DNA of 64,000 bases, taken from Mastigias papua (lineage: Eukaryota; Cnidaria; Scyphozoa; Rhizostomeae; Mastigiidae). The stretch covers positions 13,683,313-13,747,312 of the forward strand of contig OZ025276.1 in the NCBI GenBank assembly GCA_964019165.1. The letters are read 5' to 3'. The notes under the pieces were generated by a model. The model made no database searches, had not been told where the DNA came from, and saw only the letters and a list, made by a program, of their open reading frames with translations. Every line of letters begins with the position of its first letter. Positions within the stretch are counted from its first letter, which is position 1. Below, one piece after another: positions 41,768 to 55,312 of the stretch. The position numbers and the translations under genes were made by a program.

Positions 41768-43154
41768 ATGATGATTACAAATATCTTTATCGAAGTAAAT
41801 CAGCTCCTGTCTCTAATCTGTTTTGTTGCTATTTTACCTCTTAGTAATTTGACTGTTGGTAAAACCCTGCATGGCGTAAGATTAGGTGACTTTCCTCCCC
41901 CCACTTTTAAGACAAATATAAAAGCAGTGGCCTCGCAAAATGGTGACAGTTCGTTCAGACGAGTAAGTCTTCCTTCTGCTTTCACATCAGTGCCTGACCT
42001 TGTGCGAGTATACGCATCTACAGAAGATGGAGATAGTTCTGGATTCCGGTTTGAGGGAACTGGAGCTTGTCAGAACTCAGGCTCAAGTGGGAACTATGGT
42101 GGTGTGATTTTTGCATACAACTCAAAGGAAGTTTACCTTTGGGCGCCCACAAAGTACTCTGGAAATACAAATGGAAAGTTGATTTATGTTGAAGATGGTT
42201 GGGGTGGAGAGAAGTATACACAGAGTTCTAGAGTAGCAGATCTGACAATAGAGGCATGGAATTCACTTCCAACGCCAAATTTTCGTACAGAAATACAAGT
42301 TGATGGTAGCAAGAGATTCTATGAAGTACCACATAATCTAAAACAAATCCCTGATTTTATTAGTGTTAGGGTTTACTCATATAGTTCAGGAATCTTCAAG
42401 AAGGATCTTTTATTTCATTTTCATGCAGCTGGTGCTGTGCAGACCCCATCAGGAAGTGTAGAGTATGGTGGAGTTATTTTTGCTTATAATGAAGCTTTTG
42501 TGAGATTGTGGCTACCTACAAGTGGAAATGGACTACAGACTGGCTGTATTTTGATAACGAGAGGATGGGGAAATGGAAAATATTCGAAACAAATGAACTC
42601 TGATGTGTGCCAAGTTGAAATCAGAGCATGGATAAATTCTTTTCCATTGCCAGCGTACCAAACAAGCTGGAAGAGTATTCGAGCCAATGCACACAGCAAA
42701 TCATTCAGGGAAATAAGACATGACCTAGGAAAAGATGTTTTACTTGTCCAAGTACAAGTCAAAAAGGAAGGATTAAGAACAGATCATTTCATTTATGATG
42801 GTTTGGGATCCATACAGTCAACACAATCTCCAAAGGCACTATATGGTGGGGTACTTTTTGCCTATGACAAGGAAAGGGTCAGAATCTGGGTAGCTAGCAC
42901 CAGTGACAATAGTGAAAGAGGAAGAGCCATATTTGTTTCAAATGCTTGGGGAAATGGATCTCATGTAGAGGAACATGATAGAGCTCTGTTTCGTATCCGT
43001 ATCTATGCAAATATGTGCAAAAATATGTTGCAAATTGTTGATGGACAAGGCATATGCCGGGATGCTAAACATACTGGACTTGTATGGCAAGCCTCCCCAT
43101 GGGGGAACTGTTCAAATTTGTGTACTAATGGGATCCAAAGGAAAGAGCTGACAG
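41768..43154 (+). other. Signal peptide, three YGGVxFAY modules and half TSP1 (receptor exon 1)
   Basis: A single 1387-nt exon. After a hydrophobic leader, three modules of about 120 residues repeat the pattern: phosphate-like FR.V.LP/H...PD.V.V, then YGGVIFAYN, VRLW.PT, and a WG.GKY block (residues 109-117, 233-241, 359-366 for the YGG motif). They are almost Cys-free and probably beta-sandwich. I do not recognise the family. The exon ends in WQASPWGNCSNLC, the first half of a thrombospondin type 1 repeat, and the remainder of a TSP1 is absent. Confidence 0.8.
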
Positions 43155-46100
43155 GTATGGTGTTTATTTTTTATACTTTGAACTTTTATTCATCCCCTTG
43201 CTATGTTCACCACAGTTATATGCTTGAATGTCTTAGTGCCTGTAGGTTTTACTAGCAGGGTTCATATGATGAGGAAAAATCAGGGAAAAAACTATTTTTA
43301 AGGACAGTCAGGAAAGTTGGGAAATTTAATTGAAACTTGATGAAAGTCAGGAAAAGTAAGGAATTTTTGTTATCCATGCAGATAAATTCTTTGGTACTCA
43401 ACAGACAACTCTACATATTGTACAGTTTGGGATATTTTTTGTCCCAGTTATGCAAAGAGCCTCCTTTTCTTACCCAAATTGGAAAAATATGCTTAATTAC
43501 TTAGTGTTAAGAGATTGGTAAATCACTCACATCATTTGTAGGAACAGTTGGTCAGGAAAAATAATTATGTATTTCTAATCTCTAATCAGAAAAAACACCT
43601 TCATTGTCTAGAAAAATGTCAGGAAAAATCATGAAAGAATAGCAGGGAGGATTTGTATGAACACTGACTAGTAATAACCATTAATTCATACTTGCAGGAC
43701 TCAGGCATTGGATTATTAGAGCCTTCATTGTGATTTCCTTTTGTCTGTTTCTTTGAGCAATCAAATCCCAAAAGTAATTTTTCAAAGTAGTATAATTCCA
43801 ACTTTACTTGCATTGTTTGTTGTTGATTCTTGAACTGTCATATCACAAATCCCCAGATTAGTCCCCCCCTGGGGATTTATCTATTTTTGATGTTTTTGGG
43901 TAGGGATTTATTCAAGGGGATCTATCCAAGGAGTGGTGCATCCATCATATTTCACATTTAATCCATATGTAAAGTTGGTATTTACAATAATAATGATAAA
44001 GATACTAATTCAAACCAACTATTTACAAAAGAATATACATTACATAAAAATTAGCTTCATATTTTGCAGGTGCATTTATCCCCATTGTCCCTAGTTTTTA
44101 TGAGCTAGCAATTTTGCTACTCTTTATCAAGCAGTTTTATTGTTTGTAGCTCCTCACCTTCTATACATAGCCCACACTTTTTGTTTGGCAGCACTGTGCC
44201 TCTAGTAGATTGATGAGTGGTATTGTTAGCTGGTAACTTCAACTGTCTTGATCTTAAATGGTATATGTGTACACAAACTGTTGCAGGTAGCAAGGACTAT
44301 TAGCACATAAACAGTTCTTCACCCAGAGCTTGCACAGTCCAAATTTTTTTGGACCAGTGACGCACAAAGATTTATTTTGTATACTTTTGACTGTGTATCT
44401 TTTCCAAGGTGTTTAAGTTGTCAGAACTATAGAGCCTAATTCTGACCACCAATCAGAAGCATATCCAGGATTAAAAAAGGGGGTCAAGGAGCATACCCAT
44501 ATGGGGTGTTTTTGTTGTGGGCCACGTCCTTCAAATTATTGCAAATTCAAGGATACACCTGCATGAATTTTTTTGACCTACTTCTGTCTCTGTGCTATCT
44601 CCAATACTGAATAAACCACAGCTAAATTGACTTCATTGATAATCTACTACAGTGTCTCTGTGCTATCAATACTGAATAAACCATTGGCTAAATTGACTTC
44701 ATTGTTAATCTACTTGTATGTCTGTGATATCATTTTATACTAACAGTCTGAAGAAAGCCTCACTTTTCTTTTGAAATTAGATTAAAACTTGTGCCTGCCA
44801 GTGATTATATGAACAATGCTTGTTTCATGGAGAATATGTTGTTTTTAGGGTGTCATGCCACCAATCTGAAGACAGTCTTCTCTTGCAATTTTGAACAAGA
44901 TAGATGTGGGTTTACTTCTTCTTTTAAATGGCGAAGTAGTCGTGGTTCAGAAGAAAAGGAACTTGAGCCTGATGGATACACCCAGCCACCCTATGGATTC
45001 TATAAAGGCTCAACATTTATATATTCTGTTGTCAAGCATTTACCTGGTGGCTTGCTAGGTAAGGAAGCTTATTCACTTTAATGTGTGATTACCTTAATGA
45101 TGAATGATTTCATATGCTGTTTGTTTTGGTTTTCTTGATTTGTAATCAATCTAATTGATTTGTGATGGCCTTTATGTTCACAGACCCTACGATTGGTATT
45201 TCCCTACACTTGTCATTGCTGAATCATGATTTTCTTTTTTTTATTCAAATAAAATTCTTACACAAACGCATTACTTCCAACGCTACTTACAATATACTTG
45301 ACTACATTATAAAGATGATACCCTGGGGAGCAATAACCCTGACTACCCCGGGGCCATTACATATAAGACATACAACTAAACTGAAGTTAAAAATATGTTT
45401 GCAAACTACATACAAAACAATAATTAAAAAAGAAAACTAGCCTTGCAGTAGATGTCAAGCTAGCAAAGCACGAAAATGTATGTGGCAGCTGCTGTCCTTT
45501 CTCATAAGATTGGCTCAGGTGCTGAGCCCACACCCTTTGAGACGGATATAGGAGAGCTAGTTGCGGCACTCGGCATCTACTGCAAAACATGATTAACAAT
45601 ACTCCAAAAGATACGGAAAGGGGCTAAAAGACTTGGAGTGGAATTTCTGACACAAGCATAATCAGCCATATTGACCAGTTTTGTGAATAAAATTTACAGT
45701 AGATTAAAGTATACCTATGATTGGTGATTATAATGATGATATGATGATTATTATTATGAAGATAGTAATGTTGATATTGACAATGGCAGTGATTCATGGT
45801 GATTTGTGATGATTTGTGGTAGCCATGATGATTATAGCTACAGTGATTATTTTGATAGAATGTACGTAGTGATGTTGATGATGATCGTGATGATGATTAT
45901 GATATTGGCAATGGTTCATGATGATCTATGATGATCATTATGATTATAGCTACTGTTGTTATTTTGATAGAATCGTTATGACAATTATGATTATGATTAT
46001 TATGGTGATGATTATATCGATTTGACTGATTCCTTTGCTGATAATTCTGATTTAATACTCATAATCACGTTTGAAGATGACTGATAATCTCAGTTGTCAA

Positions 46101-49100
46101 AGGAGTGCCATTATAGTTAAACATTAAACCATATACTCTCTTTTGTAGTCCATCTCATAAGCCCAGAGTTCCCAGCCAGAAAGAATTGCATTCTTAGATT
46201 CTTATATAACACTGGTGTTTATTTTAACTACATCACGGTCGATGTCCGTTCAGATATAGGCTGGTACCAAGGTATGTAGCTCCTCATTCTCATCGTCCTG
46301 CAACTACTGTATTCCTTTCCTGAGAAGAAAATTCTCTTCACCCACGGGACAGCTTAGAGTGTGTGTGGTACGGTTTGAATTTCAGCATTTTTCATGAATT
46401 TGAAACAGAGATTGCAGGTTCTTAATATCGATTGCATGAGTAAATTATTTTCAGTTATATTTGTTCATACCAACTTTGTTCGAATATCTGCTTGGAAATA
46501 GTAGCATCTTGAAAATGTTTCGTCTTAATTCACAAAAAATTTCCCGTTACAACAGGGCTCATACGGTCAGGAAAACTCAGGAAAATACCTTTTTTTTACA
46601 AAAAGTCAGGAAGAGTCAGGAATTTATTGAAACTTGAAGAAATTCAGGAAAAGTCTGGAATTCTTATTACCTGTGCGAATGAATTCTTTGCTTCCCAACA
46701 GACTACTCTACACTTAGCACAGTTTTTCATAATTTTAGTCCCTGTTTAAAAGTTATTGACCAGAGAGTCTCCTGTTTTTAGCCAAATTGGATAAATATCT
46801 TCAATTAGTTATTTTTACAAGATGGTTTAGTCGCATCATTTGTATCGCCGGTTGGTCAGGAAAAATATTATGTATATTTGATATGTAGTCAGGAAAAAGA
46901 CCTGTATTTTCAAGAAAAATTCAGAAATTTCAAGAAAAATTAAGCAGGTGTATGAACCCTGAAGTAAAGTGTACATTTATGTTTTCTTTTCTTCATTTTT
47001 TCGTAGAAACAAGGGATTAATTTACCTTTTTTGCTTTTCAGTCCCATCCAAATTCGTGGCCCTAGGTGCACCATTTAGAATTGTAGCTCTGCACGCGAGA
47101 ATCGTAAATAAATGCTGTGGACAACGCTGAATAAACTAAAAGCTAATAACCATACTGTAATGATGAATTTTATTGCAGATGGCATACGGTGTAAGTGGAT
47201 AAACCGAGAATTAAATGAATGATCGAGTGACCCTGCTGCTGGGATGTATACGTCTAAATTCTTTCTTTTGTCACGTTAGTTCTTCTTTTGTTAATATTTC
47301 CAATTGGTTTCAGACGTGGGATTGATAGTTTTGTTGGCTGGACCAATATAGGTTTTATGAAGAGTGAATACCGTCCGAATTATGGCCTAAAGAGACAATC
47401 CTTTTTTAATAAGATAATCTTTGAGTTCTATGTGTTTGTGTTCTAGCATGGAAATTGTCGGACAAGCAACCAGGCGACCCTTATATTTGGCGCCACGGAT
47501 ACTTAAACCTGGAGATGTATGCTGTAAAACAGTTTCGGTTCAATTTGAGGCTCCGACATCCCTGCCTGAAGCACTGTGGATACGTGGCCTTTGATGAGGT
47601 CTCATTGCAATGCGAAGCTGAAGAGAGTACACTAGTTTCCTTAGAGACCTGTGAGAATAGGGCAGTTGCACTTCCAGGATGTGGCATCGATATTTTGCAG
47701 CCGCTGCTTAAAGGTAATCGAGTGATTAGAAATACGCATGAAAATATAGACAGTTGTTAAGCTGATTGCTGCCTTGTTTAAATACCACTGAAATATGAAA
47801 TAATGACCTGTGTTTAGCACAGGGATGCAAGTAATGCTCTAGAACAGTGGCTCCCAGCCTCTTTTTACTCCTACACCCCTAAAACCTTTTGCCCTGACCT
47901 TGCACCCGATACAGCAGATATCTTGCTCAAGGCCACTGTAGTGTAGTAAATAGAGAAAGATCCTGTTATTATGACCGGCACTTCTCGCATCCCTTGGTGG
48001 AATTATTTCTCGCACCCCTGGTTGGGAACCCCTACTCTATAAACCTGGAAAATATCTGCCTGATCTGCAGACCATTATCTTCTGATTTACTTCATGAGTT
48101 CTTTCGAAACTTTTATTGAAGTAGGTATGTAAGTAAAGAAACTAAGGGAGTATTTGAAGAGCTAATACAACCCCCGGAAAGAGTAGCATTTGGGCTGTTG
48201 ACTGTCAGTTATTATATATTTTTTGAACTGCGTTAGTTGTTACTTATTGTACTGTATGAATATAGCTTGAAGGCCCTTCACATATAAATTATTGATATAT
48301 CATATATTATACTATATCATATATTGTATTATATTGGATTGTATTATGTTATTTTATATTACAGTCAACTCTCTCTAAAGCGGACACCCTTAGGACTTTG
48401 AAGAAGTGTCCACTTTAACGAGGTGTCCACTTTATAGGAAGTTGCCATTTCTGAAGCGTTGTCATCACCTCCGTGAATAAGATGTGACTCAACAAATAGA
48501 ATGTTTATACGAGAGCATTTGGTCGAAATCTTTAATATTCTTCTGCCTGAGGCACTGGATTCTTCTTTCTTTAAGCATTCTGCAGATTGAATTCAAAGAT
48601 ATGACAAACTCTCATCTTCCAGACTATTTTGTGCAAATTGCGTTAATTTATCTACCATTTAAATAGCAGCACGAATTGTTCGCACCTTGACTGTCTTTTC
48701 CTCTTCTTCTTCTTCTGGCTCATTGTCATTACTGTCACGATCGACACAAGTTTTCTTTGCACTTTCGATGATACGCTTTGGTGTTTTCTCACGTTGGTGA
48801 ACTCGCCAATAGGATATGTGTTAAGAATTGGTCACCGTCAACTGAGAACAAAAGTCTCGAAGACAAACTGAGCCACCGACATAAGACGTAACAATCTTCA
48901 GCAAGTGTTGTAGTCAATGTTTGTTAGATCTATGTTCAAACCATTGCTTTCAAACAAACGGTATCTGTATAGTGTCCGCTTTATTGAAGTACTTTGTGCG
49001 TTTGGGACAAAGATATAGTGTCTGCTGTCCGTCTTAGCGAGGTGTCCGTCTTATAGAATACGAACATACAGCATTTCTTGTTGGCCTTGGCAGGGACTTT

Positions 49101-52100
49101 CAATTTGTGTCCGCCTTAAAGAGGTGCCCCTTTATAGGTGTTCTCTTAAAGAGAGTCGACTGTACGTGATATCATAGTACATTATATTATATTGTATTAT
49201 ATTATATTATGCTATATTGTGTTATTTCTTATATTATATTATATTATATTGTATTATATTATATTATATTATATTATATTATATTATATTATATTTTATT
49301 ACATCATATCATTCTTTATAGTATGTGTTCCATATTTTCTTTCAGGAAAAGCATTCATGATTGTTGATGGCAACGGAGAAAAGTATGTCAGAGCAAATGG
49401 AACACTGTCACAGCACATTGCAACGTACAGATTTAAAGTCGAAAAAGTTGATGTATATACGGTGTGGATTGAAGCTCTTGGCACCAGCTTTAGAGACAAT
49501 AGTGTGTGGTTTTATATTGACAATCATAGACAACAGACAGCCCATTCGAACATAATAGAGGCACAGCCAGCTTGGACATGGAACTGTTTAAATCGAAAGG
49601 TTTGTTGCTCAATATTTGATAATGCTTGTAGTATTTGATGATTCTTTGGTAGTAAACAGGAAAAGAAGGAAGGGAGCACCGTAAATCATCGAACTGCCTC
49701 CCATTGAAATGTCCCCTCCCCCCTCGATCGAGCCTGGACAAGAACTGGACCTTAGTTGCCTTGGAATAACTACTATGAATGTGAGTTGCTACCAACCACC
49801 GGTCTCGGAAAAACTCTCAAGTCTTTGATTTGAGCTCCGATACTTAGGAACTAAGTACCAGCTGCAATATCTTAGCTTTGCTTAGCAGAGTTGTTCTCTG
49901 CTCATGCGAGAAATGAATTTGTAACTGCCATGCCAAACCTTGAAAATGAGGAACTACTTCCTTTGTAAGATGGTGTACTGGGGCTAATGCCATGATTAGA
50001 TCCGCAAAATTTTTTATATTTGGAATTGAAAATATTCAAATCCAGTTGATCAATATCTCCAAAACTGTTAATCACCCAAGCTTTCATTCCCACTGTTGAA
50101 ACCAGTACATCTGTTAAACATTTGAGTTGATATTAACCACTGAGCTGGTTAGTAAAATCGATACAATCCCTTATTACCCTAAAAGAGAGCTTCTTGAATT
50201 ATTGGTATATATTTTATTTGCTGCAATTTATTTCTTTCGCTTCTTGTATCATATTTTTGTGTTAGATGTTTCACTATATACTAAGATGCCTAAATGCAAA
50301 TGAGCTCCGCCATTGTTTACATCAAACGGGCCGCCACCCACCTCGTTTCATTATATTGTACCAACCCATTTACATTTTTGTTCAGTTTTATGATCGTTTA
50401 GTGTATATACTTGTATTTCGTTCCATTGTAGGGTGTATACCTCGATTCCGGCATCCATACAATAACTCTGTCGCAATACGATGCTGGTTTTACCTACCGT
50501 ACAATAATTGTATCGCCAAGGCGTATAATGGCCTGGTCTTCTCTTGGTATGCAAAGCATGCATATAAATGACCTTCAGCTGCGCAGTTCATTGAAAATTG
50601 GAATCGAAAACGCGCCTCATCTCCGACTGAATGGCAAAGGTGTGAATGTTTATTTTGTTATTAATCTTTAAGCGTTCAATTGCCATGAAAAAGGTGGCAT
50701 AACTTGGAAGGTTTATCAGCTGGCACACTTCAATGTATAAACCTTAGCTTGACGGTCGAAGTGAAGCGCTAAATCGCGCGTATTAATGCTCAATATCGCT
50801 AAAATTTAATTTTAAGACATTTTAAGAGTAGTCTTAGGCTATAAATAGAAAAAATTAAGAATATTGAGGCTCAGCAAAAATTGGGTATTCTTTTGAAAAA
50901 ATGTACATAACCTCTTTGTAATGTAGCCTCTTTGTAATATATCTTGTAGAGATCTATAGGCAGCAGAATACATTACATTTATGAGGCAGATAGATGTTAT
51001 TTTGTATTGAATGCCTGGATTGATTTTAAGGTGCTTGGCAGACAATGGATTCAAATTTTGGATTTTGGCTACATTGGCAGATAAACTTTCCAGATATTGC
51101 TTTGGTAAATAGAATTGCCATCCAAGCTGCCTGCCATTCATCTGGAGGGGTACGGTGCTGCGGAGTGGAAAAGTAAGCATATTCTCTGTTGTCAGATCCT
51201 AAACCTCACATTCTTTGAATCAACAGATATCTATTTACCTGAAGGCAAAATCAATCATGGTTATCATCATTTATTTGATTAATGCCATGTCTAGTTTGTT
51301 TTCTGTGATGTTTTTGATGGTCCTCTTTTCATCTCAGGTTCCATTTACGTTTTTCGATCAATGGAAAAGATTTCTCAATCTACATGAACTCAACTCAGCA
51401 GCCATACTTGTTTCCGGGATCTAATGCGCAAGGTTAGTGGTTTTAAAATAGCATCAATTTATTAATCTACAAAGCACAGCCATGCCATTTCCATCATTCT
51501 CCTTCGTTCAATTATCTATTGCATGAAAAGCACGAAGATTGTACGCTTCTTGAAAGCAAGCAAACTGTATACATTTATACTGGATGTTTCTTAGTATTTT
51601 ATCAAACTAGCCTTATAGGTTTCCAAAACGTTTCTTAAAATTCTTGAAAACGAATCGGATATTCAATATTTCAATTGATTTCATGAGCCTAACATTTATC
51701 ATTAAATTGTTCCCAAAGTGAATCGTCTACATGATGGGTTTGCTTCCAGTTGAATGAAAGGGTTTCTTGTACAAACAGTATTTTCAAGTTTACATTTCAA
51801 GTTCATCCAGCCTGTGTTTCTGAAATCTTTCTTAATTTCTGCCCAATTTGAGCCTTAAATTTCTTATATACTTCCTCTGTGCAAAGAGATATGTATTCAA
51901 CATCGCGAAAGTGCTTCTTCGTCCGACAGCCATCAGGGTATGAAGGGTCGGCTATTGATTTAAATAGTGATTGGACACATACGCCCAGATGTGGATTTAA
52001 AGCATAGTCCTAACATAAACTGAACAATCACTGCTATTTGTAATTATCAGATGAAATATTTCAACCTTATATGTTTTTATCAATCTTCTCCAATTTTTGT

Positions 52101-55100
52101 CTGTTCTTATATTTGCAATTTTATGTTGAAATAAGTTTCTAATCCACTTTTTGCGTTCTTTTATACTTGCATTCATTACCTAATAAGGGATAGATTTGTG
52201 AAATGTTTGCGTCTTCTGAAGTATTGTTTCATGTTAGCTTATGATCATCATCAGCGTTCTATTTTATTTGCCATAGCATACCCCCCCCCCAAATTATTGA
52301 TTGGTTGAGAGCTCTGATTAGGTCTATTTTCTCCCAACCCAATTAACCAATCATCTTGCAGGATTCTGATCACACATGCATAACATCGGTAGATTGAGAC
52401 CCATGGTAAACGATAACTTGTCCATTGGGTTGTGAGAAAATAGACCTGATCAGAACTCTCAGCCAATTAAACATGAAGCGACTGTTCTATTTTCCAACGT
52501 ATCTCTCGGCCCTTAAGTAAACCCAGGGATACCTGAAGTGATGTAGGCTGGGGGGGGGCAGACTTCCCTTGAAAGCATATTACCAGCAATCATATACTGT
52601 TTAATTGTAAAAAACATGCAGACTTCTGTTTCATTGAAGTAAGATCATTCTAGGCACATTTGCCACTTTAAATGTCTATGTATGGATATGAACTAGAGTT
52701 CATGTAAAAATGAATATTTTTGCCCCCCCCGCCCGGGCGCGCCCCATTAGAAAAGGGAAAGGGGAACGGCTACCTCCCTTTCCATCATGGCTGTGTATCT
52801 AATCTAGTCATTCTGTAAAGAGTTCCTTTCGATTTGCGGCTCATTAAATGACTTCTCCTAATTTTCCAGCGCCAAACCATATTGTTGAGTCTGAGCTCGA
52901 ATACATTGTACCTGCGAGAGCTGTGCGAATCTTTCCATATAACAGCATTTCATATACTTGTTTACGACTTGAAGTCTACGGTGTGTACATTACCAAACAA
53001 ATGTGTACACATGCTGGCATGAAACCGGTCTTGGTAAGAAGCTGTGTTGGTAGTCGCAAATGTGGAAAGAATGCAGAATGTGTCCGCACAACTGATATTC
53101 AAGGTATTTCAAGATTGATGAATGATTCGTGTTTTATTTCTGTCGTTGTCGTACTTTTAGTAAGCAGGTATGTAAGTAACGGAGTTTTGTTGTTACTGTT
53201 CGCTCCATGGTAATTAGTGAATAAACCAGTGAATGAAAGAGTGGATGAATAAATGAATGAATAAATGAGTGAGTCGATGAATAAGTGAGTCGATGAATGA
53301 GTACATGAGCGATTGAATGAATGAAAGAATGAATGAATGAATGAATGAATGAATGACTGAATAAACGAATGAATAGATGAACGTATATGTATGAATGGAT
53401 AAATGAGTTAGTGGATTAGTGAATAAATGAGTTGATGAATGAATGTATATATATATATATATATATATGAATTGGTTATACATAAAATATTAGCAGATTA
53501 ATCAATGAAGTATATCTCTCACAGGTAACATTAAAGAATCCTGTAAATGCTCCCCTGGATTCCATGGCCAGTTTTGTGAGCATGTAGGTTGCGACCCGAA
53601 TCCATGTAGCAATGATGGTGTTTGTAAAGTCCACGATAACTCATTTAAATGCATTTGTCAGGCTGGATACACTGGAAAGCTATGCCAGTCGCTTTGTCCT
53701 TCAGGTACGTGTTCTAGCTAGCATAGTGGACAAATCTTGATTGGCTGTTAGCGCGATCCCTAATTGGGGAATCTTCTGCCTTCTTAATCTGTTCTAGCTC
53801 GGTAAGCCTTGATTATAACACTATCCCCAGGAAGATTAGAATGCAGCTTTGTATGCAACTGTTGCTCACATCTGATTTTTGTGAACTGATTTTTGTAAGA
53901 TGTTGTAAGTTTGAGTTTAAACAAACTTATTTAGGATAAGCTATTTGCTACAGCGCAAAATGATGAAAGTTGCTTTGAGATTTATTTCTTTACAGAATTA
54001 GTTATGTACCATCAATGTCTTCTAATGATATGACGTCAAAGCTGCCATCTTGGTATAGCACTTTGAAGTCGTTAAGCATATGCATAAAATACTGGAAAAC
54101 TCCACCTTATAAACCGTTGAAGAATTTTAATGACATGGAATAGGCTAAGAAAACATAGTCGCCTAACATTTGAGAGCTCTAATCAGGTCTATTTTCTCAC
54201 TACGTAATTGTTCAGTCATCATGCAAAATTAGCCTATGTTTAGCTGTGGAATGCATATGTGGTCAGAATCCTGCATACTGATTGGTCAATTAGGTTGGGA
54301 GAAAATAGACGTGATCAGAGTTCTCAACCACTTGGTGGCTATTCTGGCTAATGAACTTTGAGCCTCAGTTTGAACCTGCGGTTCATTGTGGCAAGAACAT
54401 GTATGTAGATGTGACAGAGTAAGTAGAGTATATTTTCATGTTCGTTTGTATTCTTGATTTGTTATGAAATGTTTTCTGCTTCTCTCAGATAAGTTTGGGC
54501 CAGATTGTAATGAAACTTGTCGCTGCTCTGGGAAAAGTCGCTGCCACCCTGCCACAGGCCGATGCATCTGCCAGCCAGGATTTACGAGTCAAACGTGTAA
54601 CACACCTTGTCCCAATGGGTATTTTGGACAAGACTGTGAGAACATATGTAAATGTAGCTCATATACGATATGTGATCCAGTTTCTGGCACATGCTATTGC
54701 CCAACTGGATATTATGGGCAGTTCTGCGAACATCCATGCAAGATTGGCTTTTACGGACGAAACTGTAGCATGCCGTAAGAATTGTTGTTAACTTTGGTTT
54801 TCTTCTCTCTAAAGACATTTTCTTCTGTAAAGGCACGGTATTTACATAAGGGAATTTTTCATCTCATGTAATAGTAAAACAGAGAGGGACTCCTTCATGC
54901 TCTGCTGTTCTCATAGGAGCCTTCCATCTAGATAGCAACTAATGCTACAATATAAAAAGAGCTATACATGAATGATCTGTTCGACGGCAGTTTCAATTTA
55001 GCAATTGTGGGTAGAATGTTTTCAGGGAATGCTTCATAATTGTTAATGCATCCTTGTCAATTTTTGAAATATCATAGATTTAGGAGAAGTTTGTAGCTTC

Positions 55101-55251
55101 ATTTTCAAATTTATTATACACAGAGAAATATCGTATACATTCAAAGTACAGAATTGTAGGTTAGGTATCTATTCTCTATTCTTTCTGTCGCCTGCTTGTC
55201 TCTCTGGTTGTCTACTTTCTCACCTGCTTGCGAGTCTGCCTGTCTGTCTGT

Positions 55252-55312
<61 letters not shown>

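Larger units (their letters stand above)
44849..47713 (+). other. MAM domain (receptor exons 2-4)
   Basis: The MAM start FSCNFEQDRCGF is followed by a W-containing RSSRGS block. Then SPEFPARKNCILRFLYN gives the SP-x-F...C-x-L-x-F core, and CGYVAFDEVSLQC gives the typical FDDI-like end. The three exons enter and leave in phase 1, so the module is symmetric, as expected for a shuffled unit. Confidence 0.85.
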
